Positions 41,347 to 49,984 of a stretch of 64,000 nucleotides of DNA are shown piece after piece. The stretch is from Natrinema saccharevitans. GTDB taxonomy: Archaea > Halobacteriota > Halobacteria > Halobacteriales > Natrialbaceae. The stretch's first letter is position 1, and each line of letters starts with the position of its first letter. The notes under the pieces were generated by a model that worked only from the letters and a program-made list of their open reading frames with translations, made no database searches and was not told where the DNA came from. The position numbers were made by a program, and so were the translations under genes. Location of the stretch: NCBI RefSeq assembly GCF_001953745.1, contig NZ_LWLN01000001.1:1984001-2048000 (forward strand), written 5' to 3'.

Positions 41347-41796
41347 TCAGGGGCTACTGTAGTCGGAGGTCTCGCCCTCGAGGACGGCGTCGTCGGCCGG
41401 GGCCGGCGAACCGTACTCCCGGAGGCCGAGAAAGAGCGTGGTGCCGGCGGCGGCGAGCAGCGTCGCCCACGTGACCGCGGCCACTGCGACGACGGTCGCG
41501 GCGGCGGGGCCCGGCGCGACCGCACCGAGCGTCTCGAGACCGACGGCGTGGCCGACGGCGGTCGCCAGAAAGGCGAACCAGAGGGCAAGCGCCGTCCGCG
41601 CGAGCGCCCGCCGGCTGATCGATTCGGCGTGGCGGGCGAGGGCGTAGACGCCGACGACGGCAACGGCGGTCGCCGCGAGGGTGAGGGCGAGCCCGTCGAC
41701 GGTGGCGTTCGCGACGCCGGCGACGGCGAAACAGGCCAGCGCGGCGGCGAGGCGAAAGCGGTCCGTCCCGCGTGGTGTCGAAATCACGTCAGGCAC
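41347..41796 (-). CDS. Small polytopic membrane protein
   Basis: A 149-residue protein read from a GTG at 41796. Four hydrophobic helices lie at about residues 14-33, 38-55, 65-88 and 95-122, with a polar C-terminus PADDAVLEGETSDYSSP. The third codon-start candidate GTG at 41787 would shorten the N-terminus by three residues. No family is recognised and no function can be assigned. Confidence 0.65.
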   Translation of the reverse strand: MPDVISTPRGTDRFRLAAALACFAVAGVANATVDGLALTLAATAVAVVGVYALARHAESISRRALARTALALWFAFLATAVGHAVGLETLGAVAPGPAAATVVAVAAVTWATLLAAAGTTLFLGLREYGSPAPADDAVLEGETSDYSSP

Positions 41797-41890
41797 TGCT
41801 TTGCCGGGTTGAATGGGTGATCGGATATATAGCTGTTGACTGGCGGACGGCTCGAGTCACGATCCCCGACTCGCCGCCCGCACGACGGGC

Positions 41891-44800
41891 TCACTCGGCC
41901 GACCCGTCGGCGGCCGGCAGAGTGACGGTGAACGTCGCGCCCTCGCCCGGCTCGGAGTCGACGGTGATCTCGCCGCCGTGGCGCTCGACGATCCGGTGAC
42001 AGAGCGCGAGGCCGATCCCCGTCCCGGGATGATCCTCGTGGCTGTGGAGCCGCTGGAAGACCCGGAAGATCCGTTCTTGATGCTCGGGATCGATGCCGAT
42101 TCCTTCGTCACGGACCGAGATCGCCCACCGGTCGCCGGCTCGCTCCGCGCCGACGTGAATTTCCGGCGGCTCGTCGCCGTTGTACTCGAGGGCGTTCGCG
42201 AGCAGGTTCTGGAACACCTGCCGGAGCTGGCCGGCGTCGCCCCGGACCGCGGGCAGGGACCCGACCGTGACCGCGGCGTCTTCCTCCTCGATTCTGAACT
42301 GGAGATCCTCGCGGACGTCCGCGAGGACGTCCTCGAGGGAAAGCGGCTCGAGGGGAGCCCCGCGAGTCTCGACGCGGGAGTACTCGAGCAGGCCGTCGAT
42401 CATCTCCGAGAGGCGCTCGGCCCCGTCGACGGCGTAGTCGATGAACTCCCGCCCGTCCGCATCGAGGTCGTCGGCGCACCGCTCCTCGAGCAGGCGGAGG
42501 TAACTCGAGATCATCCGCAGGGGTTCCTGCAGGTCGTGGGAGGCGGCGTAGGCGAACTGCTCTAAGCGTTCGTTCGACTGCTCGAGTCGACGCCGATACT
42601 CCACGCGTTCGGTGACGTCCTGAATGACGATCATTCCCGAAGTGACGTCGCCCCCTGCTCGGACGGGCAGCGTGGTCGCGCGCAGTTCCCGGTCGCGGTA
42701 GGTCACCCCAAAGGACCGTTCCTCGCCCTCGAGTGCGGCCCGAAAGTGGGGTTCGACGTCCGCGAGCAGGTCGCCGCCGTAGCGCTCGTGGATCGTCTGG
42801 CCGATCGCGGTCTCGCGGTCGACGCCGAGTTCACCCAGAAGGCGGCCGCCAATAGCCGTGTACCGCAGGTCCTCGTCGAACAGCGCGACGAGCCCGTTCG
42901 GGAAGTTCTCGGCGAGGGTCCGGTAGCGCTGTTCGCTCGCCTCGAGCCGGTGCTGTCGCGCCTTCCGTTCGGTGACGTCCCTGACGACGCCGATCCGCTC
43001 GCGCCCGCGGTCGGCGGTCGTGACGGACGTGACCGTCGCCTCTATCGGACGCCGGTCGCCCGATTTCGTCTCGAGGTCCGCCTGGACGGTCGGCTCGTCG
43101 CGCTCGTCGGCGGCGATCTTCCGCGCGAGAGCCATCACGCGTTCGTCGACGACCAGCGACGCGTGGCTCCCGAGCAGTTCCTCGCGGTCGTAGCCCGTCA
43201 GCTCGAGGTAGGCGTCGTTGACCATCGTGAACCGGCCGTCGGCGTCGAGGACGTAGATCCCGTCCTCGACCGTCTCGATGATCCGTTCGTACTGCTCGAG
43301 CTGTCGTTCCCGCCGCTTCCGCTCCGAGATGTCCCGGAAGTACACCGACAGCCCGGTCTCGGAGGGATAGGCCTGGATCTCCATCCAGATCTCGAGCGAC
43401 TCGGAGTAGCGCTCCCACGAGACCGGCTCCTGGGTCGCCATCGCCTCCCGGTAGCGGTCGACGAGGTCCGAGCGCATCCCGCCGGGGAACACGTCCCAGA
43501 CGGTCCGTCCGAGCAGTTCGTCGCGCGAGCGGCCCAGTAGCTCCGCGGCGCGGTCGTTGACGTGGGTGAATCGCCACTCGTCGTCGAGCGCGTAGAAGGC
43601 GTCCGAGACGCGCCCGAGGATCTCGCTCAGCTCGGACTCGAGTTCGTGTTTGCGACGCTGGAGACGGCGCTCCTGTTCTTTCAGCGCCGTGATGTCCTCG
43701 CCGGCGGAGACGACCCGTTCGACGTCGCCGTCGGGGCCGAACACGGGGACGGCCGTGATGGAGAGCCACGTCCGCTCGCCCGACGCCGCCTCGATCGCCA
43801 GCTCCGCGTCGCGGACCGGCTCGCCGGTGTCCCTGACGCGCGCCGACGGGCCGCGATCGGGGCCGATCGGCTCGCCGTCGGCGTCGACGGCGGTCCGTTC
43901 GGCGAGCAGTTCGGTCTCGCCGAGCGGTTCGCGATCCGCGAGTCCGAGCGCCGTCTGTGCGTGCCGGTTCGCCAGCACCGTCTCGCCCTCGGCGTCCTCG
44001 ACCGAGATCGCCACCGGCGTCGCCCGGAGCAGCGTCTCGGTCTGGACCCGTTCGCGCTCGAGGCGCTGTTCGTGGCTGATCCGGTCGAAGGTCGCCTCCA
44101 GGCTCGAGGCGACGATCTTCGCCAGCGAGAGGTCGGCAGCGTCGAAGGCCCCCCGCTCCTCGGACCCGATGATGGCGATCCCGTGGTCGCCGATCGGGAG
44201 ACAGATCTCGCTTCGGATCGGCGTCTCGGGGTTGTAGACGTCCTCGGCAGCAGTGACGTCGTCGTAGATTTCCGGTGCGCCGGTCTCGAAGACCCGCCAG
44301 GCGATCCCCTCGCCCGCCTCGAACGTCGGTGGCTCGCCGAGCAGTGCCGCGGCTGGGTCGGTCCAGGCGACGGGCTCGAGCGTCTCGTCGGCCGGCTCGT
44401 GGAGGAAGACGCCGTTGACCTCGAGCGCGAGAATGTCGGCGAGATGGCGACACGCCTGCTTGGCGACCGCCCGTCGCGTGCCGGTTCCGAGCCACTCCCG
44501 AACGGCCTCGTTGAGCCGCCGCAGCTGGTAGGCCCGCCGGTGTCGCTCGGTCACGTCGTAGTAGAGTTCGAGCCGTCCGCCGGCGTACGGCCCCGATCGG
44601 ATGGGCTTGCTCCGGTGTTCGAGCCAGCGTTCCTCGAGGCCCTCGCCTGGCGTCACGCGACACTCGAACCGTTCGGTGTCGCTGTTGTCGTCGTAGGTCG
44701 CACCGACGATGTCGGCGAACTGGGCCGGTTCGGCGATCCGATCGCTGAGCACGTCGTCGATCACCGCCGTCTTGTCCCGGCCGACGACGGTCGCGGCGTC

Positions 44801-45325
44801 GATCCCGAAGTACCGCTCCGTCGCGTCGTTGATCCAGACGATATCGAACTCGTCGTCGAGGACGAAGACGCCGACGTCGGCCTCCTCGAGGACGGCCGTG
44901 ATCGGTTCGAACGGCGAGGGCGATCCCGCGGCGGTCGACGGCGTGTCGGATGCGTCGTCGAGTTCACGGACGAGCGCGATCGATCCCCGGTCGTCCTCGT
45001 CGGCCGGAACCGTCCCGAGGCGAACCGTACAGGGCACAGCGGCCCCGTCGGCCGTCCGAACGGGAAACTCGAGCGGGGCGTCGACAGCTTCGAGCGCGTC
45101 GGCACCCTCGAGCAGCCGCGAAACGTGTTCGCCCCGGAGCGCCTCGCGCGTGTACCCAGTCAGTTCGAGAAGGGCGTCGTCGACGGCGACGATCCGATCG
45201 CCGGCGTCCAGTTGGATCACGCCGCCGTCGACCGTCTCGACGAGCGTTCGGTACCACTGGCGGGCCGCCCGGTCGTCGCCCTCGTTCCACGGTGGCGGGC
45301 CCGCTGATTCCGCCCGTTCGGTCAT
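41891..45325 (-). CDS. Multi-sensor histidine kinase: six PAS, one GAF, HisKA, HATPase
   Basis: A 1,144-residue soluble kinase. Rough order: PAS at 25-135 and 150-265, a bacterioopsin-activator-type GAF at 280-420 (ACRHLADILALEVNGVFLHE), PAS at 430-550, 565-680, 690-810 and 820-925. HisKA follows with FAYAASHDLQEPLRMISSYL carrying the phosphorylated histidine. HATPase_c at about 1040-1140 shows FQNLLANALEYNGDE, VRDEGIGIDPEHQERIFRVF and GTGIGLALCHRIVERHGGE. No transmembrane helices or receiver domain are seen, so it reports cytosolic cues to an unlinked regulator. Confidence 0.9.
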   Translation of the reverse strand: MTERAESAGPPPWNEGDDRAARQWYRTLVETVDGGVIQLDAGDRIVAVDDALLELTGYTREALRGEHVSRLLEGADALEAVDAPLEFPVRTADGAAVPCTVRLGTVPADEDDRGSIALVRELDDASDTPSTAAGSPSPFEPITAVLEEADVGVFVLDDEFDIVWINDATERYFGIDAATVVGRDKTAVIDDVLSDRIAEPAQFADIVGATYDDNSDTERFECRVTPGEGLEERWLEHRSKPIRSGPYAGGRLELYYDVTERHRRAYQLRRLNEAVREWLGTGTRRAVAKQACRHLADILALEVNGVFLHEPADETLEPVAWTDPAAALLGEPPTFEAGEGIAWRVFETGAPEIYDDVTAAEDVYNPETPIRSEICLPIGDHGIAIIGSEERGAFDAADLSLAKIVASSLEATFDRISHEQRLERERVQTETLLRATPVAISVEDAEGETVLANRHAQTALGLADREPLGETELLAERTAVDADGEPIGPDRGPSARVRDTGEPVRDAELAIEAASGERTWLSITAVPVFGPDGDVERVVSAGEDITALKEQERRLQRRKHELESELSEILGRVSDAFYALDDEWRFTHVNDRAAELLGRSRDELLGRTVWDVFPGGMRSDLVDRYREAMATQEPVSWERYSESLEIWMEIQAYPSETGLSVYFRDISERKRRERQLEQYERIIETVEDGIYVLDADGRFTMVNDAYLELTGYDREELLGSHASLVVDERVMALARKIAADERDEPTVQADLETKSGDRRPIEATVTSVTTADRGRERIGVVRDVTERKARQHRLEASEQRYRTLAENFPNGLVALFDEDLRYTAIGGRLLGELGVDRETAIGQTIHERYGGDLLADVEPHFRAALEGEERSFGVTYRDRELRATTLPVRAGGDVTSGMIVIQDVTERVEYRRRLEQSNERLEQFAYAASHDLQEPLRMISSYLRLLEERCADDLDADGREFIDYAVDGAERLSEMIDGLLEYSRVETRGAPLEPLSLEDVLADVREDLQFRIEEEDAAVTVGSLPAVRGDAGQLRQVFQNLLANALEYNGDEPPEIHVGAERAGDRWAISVRDEGIGIDPEHQERIFRVFQRLHSHEDHPGTGIGLALCHRIVERHGGEITVDSEPGEGATFTVTLPAADGSAE

Positions 45326-45621
45326 TGGGAGAGCAACGCCGCTCCGACGGATAAGTGCAGCGCCGGGGGCTGTGACGGTGGGGTCCGCACGCGGGCCCGG
45401 TCATCGAGCCGAAACGCGGCGACCGGGTGATCAGTCCCGGACGAACCACCAGCAAACGGGGTCGAGCCCCTTCGCTCGGTAATCCAGTCTTACCGGAATC
45501 GGGACCGCAGCAGCCGCGTCCGCCGGAACGAGGGCGTCACGCCTCGGGTCCGCGTTGCCACGGCCCGTTCGCGTACTGCCGTGACACCCACGCTTAGGGG
45601 GATCCGCATACGAGAGTCAGT

Positions 45622-46392
45622 ATGTACCTCGCCGACCACGCGTGGCCGGACCTCGAGTCATACTTCGAATCGGAGTCGCTGGCGCTGGTGCCGCTGGGAT
45701 CGACCGAACAGCACGGGCCGCACCTGCCGGAGGCGACCGACCACCTGATCGGGGAAGCGTTCGCCCGCGAGGTCGCCGACCGGACGGGCTATCTCTGTAC
45801 GCCGACGATCAACGTCGGCGTCAGCGGCCACCACCGGCAGTTTCACGGGACGATGTGGGTCGACCCGTCGGCGTTTCGCGAGTACGTGGAATCGCTGACC
45901 CGGAACCTCACGACCCACGGGATCGACCGGGTCATCTACGTCAACGCCCACGGCGGTAACGTCCCGCACCTGCGTGAGGTCGGGAGCCGGCTCCGACAGG
46001 AAGGAGTCGCCTACGCCATCGAGTGGATGTGGGACGAGTCGATTCCGGAACTGGTCGACGACCTGTTCGCGCAGAACGGCCCCCACGGCGGGCCAAAGGA
46101 GACCGCGATGATCCAGTATCTCGAGCCCGACCTGGTCCACGACGACCGCCTCGAGGAAGCCAGGAATACCGGGGTCCCGAGCGTCGAGGACGCCGAAACG
46201 GTTAAACACGGCTCGCGGACGTTCTTCGATGCGGCCGACAACACCGACAACGGCGTGTTAGGCGACCAGACGGACGCCTCGGCCCAGAAGGGCGAACAGT
46301 TGTTCGAGGCCGCGAGCGAGCAACTCGTCCAACTGAGCGAGTGGCTCGCCGCACAGGACTTCGACGACCTGCTCCCCGAGGACCACGTCTGA
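45622..46392 (+). CDS. Creatininase-family protein
   Basis: A 256-residue protein with the creatininase metal motifs [20 protein letters not shown] (Glu, His, Asp ligands) near residue 25 and [36 protein letters not shown] near residue 155 also fits. Family members hydrolyse creatinine or related cyclic amides, or process peptide-derived cofactors (MftE-type), and several haloarchaeal ones are of unknown substrate. It precedes NikR by 80 bp on the same strand, but NikR has its own promoter. Confidence 0.88.
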   Translation: MYLADHAWPDLESYFESESLALVPLGSTEQHGPHLPEATDHLIGEAFAREVADRTGYLCTPTINVGVSGHHRQFHGTMWVDPSAFREYVESLTRNLTTHGIDRVIYVNAHGGNVPHLREVGSRLRQEGVAYAIEWMWDESIPELVDDLFAQNGPHGGPKETAMIQYLEPDLVHDDRLEEARNTGVPSVEDAETVKHGSRTFFDAADNTDNGVLGDQTDASAQKGEQLFEAASEQLVQLSEWLAAQDFDDLLPEDHV

Positions 46393-46443
46393 CCCATCGG
46401 CGGTCGCAGTCGCATCCCCCTTCGGCCGAGACAATGATAATCG

Positions 46444-46449
46444 TTAATA
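46444..46449 (+). promoter_or_regulatory. Probable TATA box of the NikR-type gene
   Basis: TTAATA lies 29 bp before the ATG at 46473, suiting a leaderless transcript. The surrounding GATAATCGTTAATAGC is AT-rich and could hold a NikR auto-operator, but no good palindrome is visible. Confidence 0.4.
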
Positions 46450-46472
46450 GCGACACTGCACTAAGTTATTAT

Positions 46473-46898
46473 ATGGCAGTCGTCAGCGTCTCGATGCCCG
46501 ACGAGCTCCTCGAGCGACTCGATCAGTTCGCCGAGGAACACGGGTACACCGGCCGGAGCGAAGTCGTCAGGGAAGCCTCCCGCAACCTGCTCGGGGAGTT
46601 CGAGGACACCCGACTCGAGGACCGGGACCTGATGGGGATCATCACCGTCCTGTTCGACTACGAGACCACCAGCGTCGAGGAACGGATGATGCACCTGCGC
46701 CACGAACACGAACACCTCGTCGCGTCGAACTTCCACAGCCACGTCGGCGACCACTACTGTATGGAGCTGTTCGTCCTCGAGGGCGAACTCGAGGACATTT
46801 CGGCGTTCGTCGGGAAGATCCGCGCGACCAAGGACGCGCTGACGGTCGACTACTCGGTCATTCCGGTCGACAGCTTCGACCCGCTCGCGCAGGGCTAG
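46473..46898 (+). CDS. nikR: NikR-family nickel-responsive regulator
   Basis: A 141-residue protein. The ribbon-helix-helix DNA-binding part is [20 protein letters not shown] through [12 protein letters not shown]. The ACT-like metal-binding domain contains [20 protein letters not shown] followed by C, giving the H...HxH...C nickel site, and [15 protein letters not shown]. The family represses nickel uptake genes when nickel is bound. No nickel transporter lies in the window, so its targets are elsewhere. The ATG is fixed by the RHH start; the frame is open 44 codons upstream. Confidence 0.9.
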   Translation: MAVVSVSMPDELLERLDQFAEEHGYTGRSEVVREASRNLLGEFEDTRLEDRDLMGIITVLFDYETTSVEERMMHLRHEHEHLVASNFHSHVGDHYCMELFVLEGELEDISAFVGKIRATKDALTVDYSVIPVDSFDPLAQG

Positions 46899-47149
46899 CG
46901 GCGAGCGCGTCCGGGCGACCCCATCCGGTTCTCGATCGTCACCGATCCCACACCGACTCCGTCGGTCCCCGTGGCTGTTCGGTCCCGCCCGGACGCCGCG
47001 CCGATCTCGTGGATGGAGTCCGACGACCGCGAGCAGTCTGCTCGCGCCGTCGATCGACGCCGCGGGACTATCGCGACCGGCACTGCCGACCGACCCGACC
47101 CGGTTCGACAGACAGTATCGTTTTACTGTCGTCTCCCGAATGGATCCAT

Positions 47150-47524
47150 ATGACATACCGGAAGGTCAACTACGAGGAGGTCGAGGAAGTCTCGAGCGCG
47201 ATGCACTTTCTCAGCGATCCGCTCGAGACCGAGCAGGTCGGCGTCACGGTCGCGCGGTGTGATCCCGGCTGGAACAGCAAGCCCCACGACCACACCGACA
47301 ACGACCACGAGGAGGTCTACGTCCTCATCGAGGGGGCGGCGACGGTCGTCGTCGACGACGACCCCGTGGCGATGGAGGCCGGCGACGCGCTGTGGCTCCC
47401 GCCGGAGGCGACCCGCCAGATCCGCAACGGGGACCGCGAGAGCGCGTTCGTCCTCGTGAGCGCGCCCAGCATCGCCGACGAGGACGGCGACGAGGAGTGG
47501 TCGCTCTCGGGCTTTGCGGGCTAG
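47150..47524 (+). CDS. Cupin-domain protein
   Basis: A 124-residue single cupin. GWNSKPHDHTDNDHEEVYVL gives the HxH and Glu metal ligands of motif 1, and VAMEAGDALWLPPEATRQIR is motif 2 with the second set of barrel strands. The metal-binding set appears complete (His, His, Glu, and a later His is not obvious). Function could be a small-molecule dioxygenase or isomerase, or a sensor. The ATG at 47150 follows a TCGTTTTAC stretch about 30 bp upstream. Confidence 0.85.
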   Translation: MTYRKVNYEEVEEVSSAMHFLSDPLETEQVGVTVARCDPGWNSKPHDHTDNDHEEVYVLIEGAATVVVDDDPVAMEAGDALWLPPEATRQIRNGDRESAFVLVSAPSIADEDGDEEWSLSGFAG

Positions 47525-47580
47525 CCTCGAGTCGCCGCAGGCGATTGGTCCCCCCGTGAAAACCGCATCCACGCGCGACG

Positions 47581-47850
47581 ATCGCGGACCAGTCCGAAAT
47601 CTTCGACCCCGGCGACGTTGGCGTCCTCTCGCGGCCGTTGAGCCACGTCGTGATCGGCGGTCTCGCGGTTCAGGCGCTTGCGCTGGCGAGCGTCCAGCTC
47701 GCGGTCGTGACCGCTGGCATCCTCTATGCCCACCTGCTGGCCGATCTCGTCTGGGACCGTCACTTGCTCGAGGCCCACGCGGACGCGGCCGACTCGACCG
47801 ACGATCTGGTGCGGACTTCGGTTAGCGAGCCGGAATTACCGTCCGCGGAT
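47581..47850 (+). other. Possible degraded or unusual-start membrane protein gene
   Basis: The frame beginning IADQSEIFDPGDVGVLSRPL and continuing HVVIGGLAVQALALASVQLA then LLADLVWDRHLLEAHADAAD looks like real protein sequence with one or two helices. It has no ATG or GTG at the natural beginning, where an ATC stands (47581). The only in-frame alternatives are TTG 47638 or GTG 47647. The open frame runs on into the acyl-CoA dehydrogenase start region without a sensible end. It may be a pseudogene whose start codon was lost, or chance; it is the only content of the 397-bp gap 47525-47921. Confidence 0.3.
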
Positions 47851-47921
47851 CCCGACCGGACCGTACTCAGGTTGCAATATTCGCCCGCGACTATTTCCTC
47901 TGTGCGATCGTACGGCGGGAC

Positions 47922-49073
47922 ATGGAACTGCTCGACGACGATATCGTCCCCGAACACGCTCGCGAGATCAAAGCCGAGGCCCGCGAGTTCGCCCGGAAAC
48001 ACATCGAACCCAACGCCCAGGAGTACTTCCAGTCCGGCGAGTATCCCGAGGCGATCCTCGAGGCCGGCCGAGAGGCGAACCTCGTGGCACAGGACATCCC
48101 CGAGGAGTGGGGCGGGCGGGGGCTGGATCTGGCCCAGCTGCTCGCGATGACGGAGGAGTTCTACCGGGCGGACGCGGGGATCGCGCTGACGCTGCAACTC
48201 GCCAGCTTCGGCTGCGAGATTACCTACGAACACGGCACCGACGAGCAATGCGAGGAGTACATCCGCCCGGTCGCGGAAGGCGAGCAACGCTCCGGGCTCG
48301 CCGTCTCGGAGCCCGACACCGGCAGCGACCTCGCGGGGATGCAGACCACGGCCGAGCGGGACGGCGACGAGTACGTGATCAACGGCGAGAAGTACTGGAT
48401 CGGCAACGGCGTCGAGGCCGACTGGATCACCCTCTACGCCCGCACCGGCGACGACGAGGAGAACCCGTACGGCAACCACTCGATGTTCATCGTGCCGACG
48501 GAGACCGACGGCTACGAGGCCGAACACATCCCCGAGAAGATGGCGATGCGCGCCTCGAAGCAGGCCCACATCGAGTTCGACGACTGCCGGGTCCCCGCCG
48601 AGAACGTGATCGGCTCGGAGGGTGACGGCTTCATGCTGCTGGCCGACTTCTTCAACCACGGCCGCGTGGCCGTCGCCGGCCACGGGCTGGGTATCGCCGC
48701 GGCCGCGATCGAGGAGGCCTGGGACTTTACCCACGGCCGCGAGGAGTTCGGCAAGACGATCAGCGACTTCCAGAGCGTCCAGCACGGCCTCGCGGACATG
48801 CTGCTCGAGTTCGAGAGCGCCCGGACCCTCGTCTGGCGCGCCCGCGAGAAGGTCGCCGAGGAGGACAACGCGGGCTACTGGGCGGCGATGGCGAAGACGA
48901 AGGCGACCGAGACGGCCGTCGACGTCGCGGAACAGGGCATGCAGTTCCACGGCGGCCGATCGGTCCTCGACGAACGGCGGATCGCCCGCGTCTACCGCGA
49001 CGCCCGGATCCCCGTCATCTACGAGGGGGCCAACGAGATCCAGCGCAATCTGATCTACGGGCAAGCGGAGTAG
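47922..49073 (+). CDS. Acyl-CoA dehydrogenase
   Basis: A 383-residue flavoenzyme. LAVSEPDTGSDLAGMQT (FAD and substrate loop), GEKYWIGNGVEADWITLYAR, the middle beta-domain and RDARIPVIYEGANEIQRNLI at the C-terminus match the family. The glutamate in YEGANE is the catalytic base region. It oxidises acyl-CoA to 2-enoyl-CoA, passing electrons to ETF. A second, about equally long paralogue is at 52074. Confidence 0.92.
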   Translation: MELLDDDIVPEHAREIKAEAREFARKHIEPNAQEYFQSGEYPEAILEAGREANLVAQDIPEEWGGRGLDLAQLLAMTEEFYRADAGIALTLQLASFGCEITYEHGTDEQCEEYIRPVAEGEQRSGLAVSEPDTGSDLAGMQTTAERDGDEYVINGEKYWIGNGVEADWITLYARTGDDEENPYGNHSMFIVPTETDGYEAEHIPEKMAMRASKQAHIEFDDCRVPAENVIGSEGDGFMLLADFFNHGRVAVAGHGLGIAAAAIEEAWDFTHGREEFGKTISDFQSVQHGLADMLLEFESARTLVWRAREKVAEEDNAGYWAAMAKTKATETAVDVAEQGMQFHGGRSVLDERRIARVYRDARIPVIYEGANEIQRNLIYGQAE

Positions 49074-49218
49074 GCGTCTGCCGCCGGTGATTCGGCGCGC
49101 CGACGTGGCGTTTTCGTCGTCGGAAAATGGATCACAGAGCGTCGACCGCCAAAGATATCGCTACCGGACACGGGTGAACGGCCACCACGAGCGAGAGCGG
49201 AGGGGCTCGCTTCGAGTC

Positions 49219-49791
49219 CTAGTTCTCGGACTGAAGATCCTGGAACGCGCCCACGAAGTCGTCGTGGGTGGACATCCCCGAGACCGTCTCGTCGACCCGT
49301 TTCTCGAGGCGGTCGACGCGGTCACGGAGGTCCTGATACTCTTCGTTGTCCGCGAGTTCGCGATCAGCCTTCTCGGACTCCAGCAGCGCCTTCTTCGAGA
49401 CGAGCGCGTAGTACTCCTGAATGTCGGACTCGTAGTCCGAGCGGCCGGCGACATCCTCGACCATGTCGAGGAGTTCGTCCTTCGAAACCGGCTTGACGAG
49501 GTAGTCGTCGAACCCCATCTCGATGATATCGAAGTCCGGATCGACGGCCGTTACCATGACGACCCGGGAGTCGTACCCGTCACCGCGGATCTGCTCGAGG
49601 ACTTCGTCACCGGAGAGCCCCGGCATCCGTCGGTCCAGCAGGACGACCTCGACGGAGTCGGACATTTTCGAGAGCGCTTCCTCTCCGTCGTACGCCGTTT
49701 CGACGGTCCAGTCGGTCTGGAGCCACGCGGCGAACAGGTCCGCGAGTCGCGCCTCGTCGTCGACGACGAGGACCGATGGCCCGTCACTCAT
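49219..49791 (-). CDS. HalX-type response regulator
   Basis: A 190-residue protein. The receiver domain (residues 7-120) has VLVVDDEARLADLF, the phosphoacceptor D53 in VVLLDRRMPGLSGDEVLEQI, VVMVTA and the KP pair in DDYLVKPVSK. Residues about 125-190 form the HalX domain (YYALVSKKALLESEKADREL, LRDRVDRLEKRVD), a coiled-coil output found in haloarchaea. It has no DNA-binding domain, so the output is probably protein contact. It may serve one of the kinases, although neither is adjacent. Confidence 0.9.
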   Translation of the reverse strand: MSDGPSVLVVDDEARLADLFAAWLQTDWTVETAYDGEEALSKMSDSVEVVLLDRRMPGLSGDEVLEQIRGDGYDSRVVMVTAVDPDFDIIEMGFDDYLVKPVSKDELLDMVEDVAGRSDYESDIQEYYALVSKKALLESEKADRELADNEEYQDLRDRVDRLEKRVDETVSGMSTHDDFVGAFQDLQSEN

Positions 49792-49984
49792 AGGGGAACC
49801 CCTCCGTTCTCTTCATCGTTACAGCCACGGGACACCCATGGTACCTCTGGGTCATAAATCTCGCGACCAAAGATCAAATACCGTATAATAATTGCGAGAA
49901 AATAGTCGGTGTCCCGCCGGTCGACTCGATCCGGGACGTCGTAGGTTCTCGCTGACCGGCCATCGGCCAGCAGCGAGAGTCGTC

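Noticed and set aside
46434-46472. A NikR operator upstream of its own gene
   Set aside because: The stretch is AT-rich, but no convincing dyad with NikR-like spacing could be drawn.
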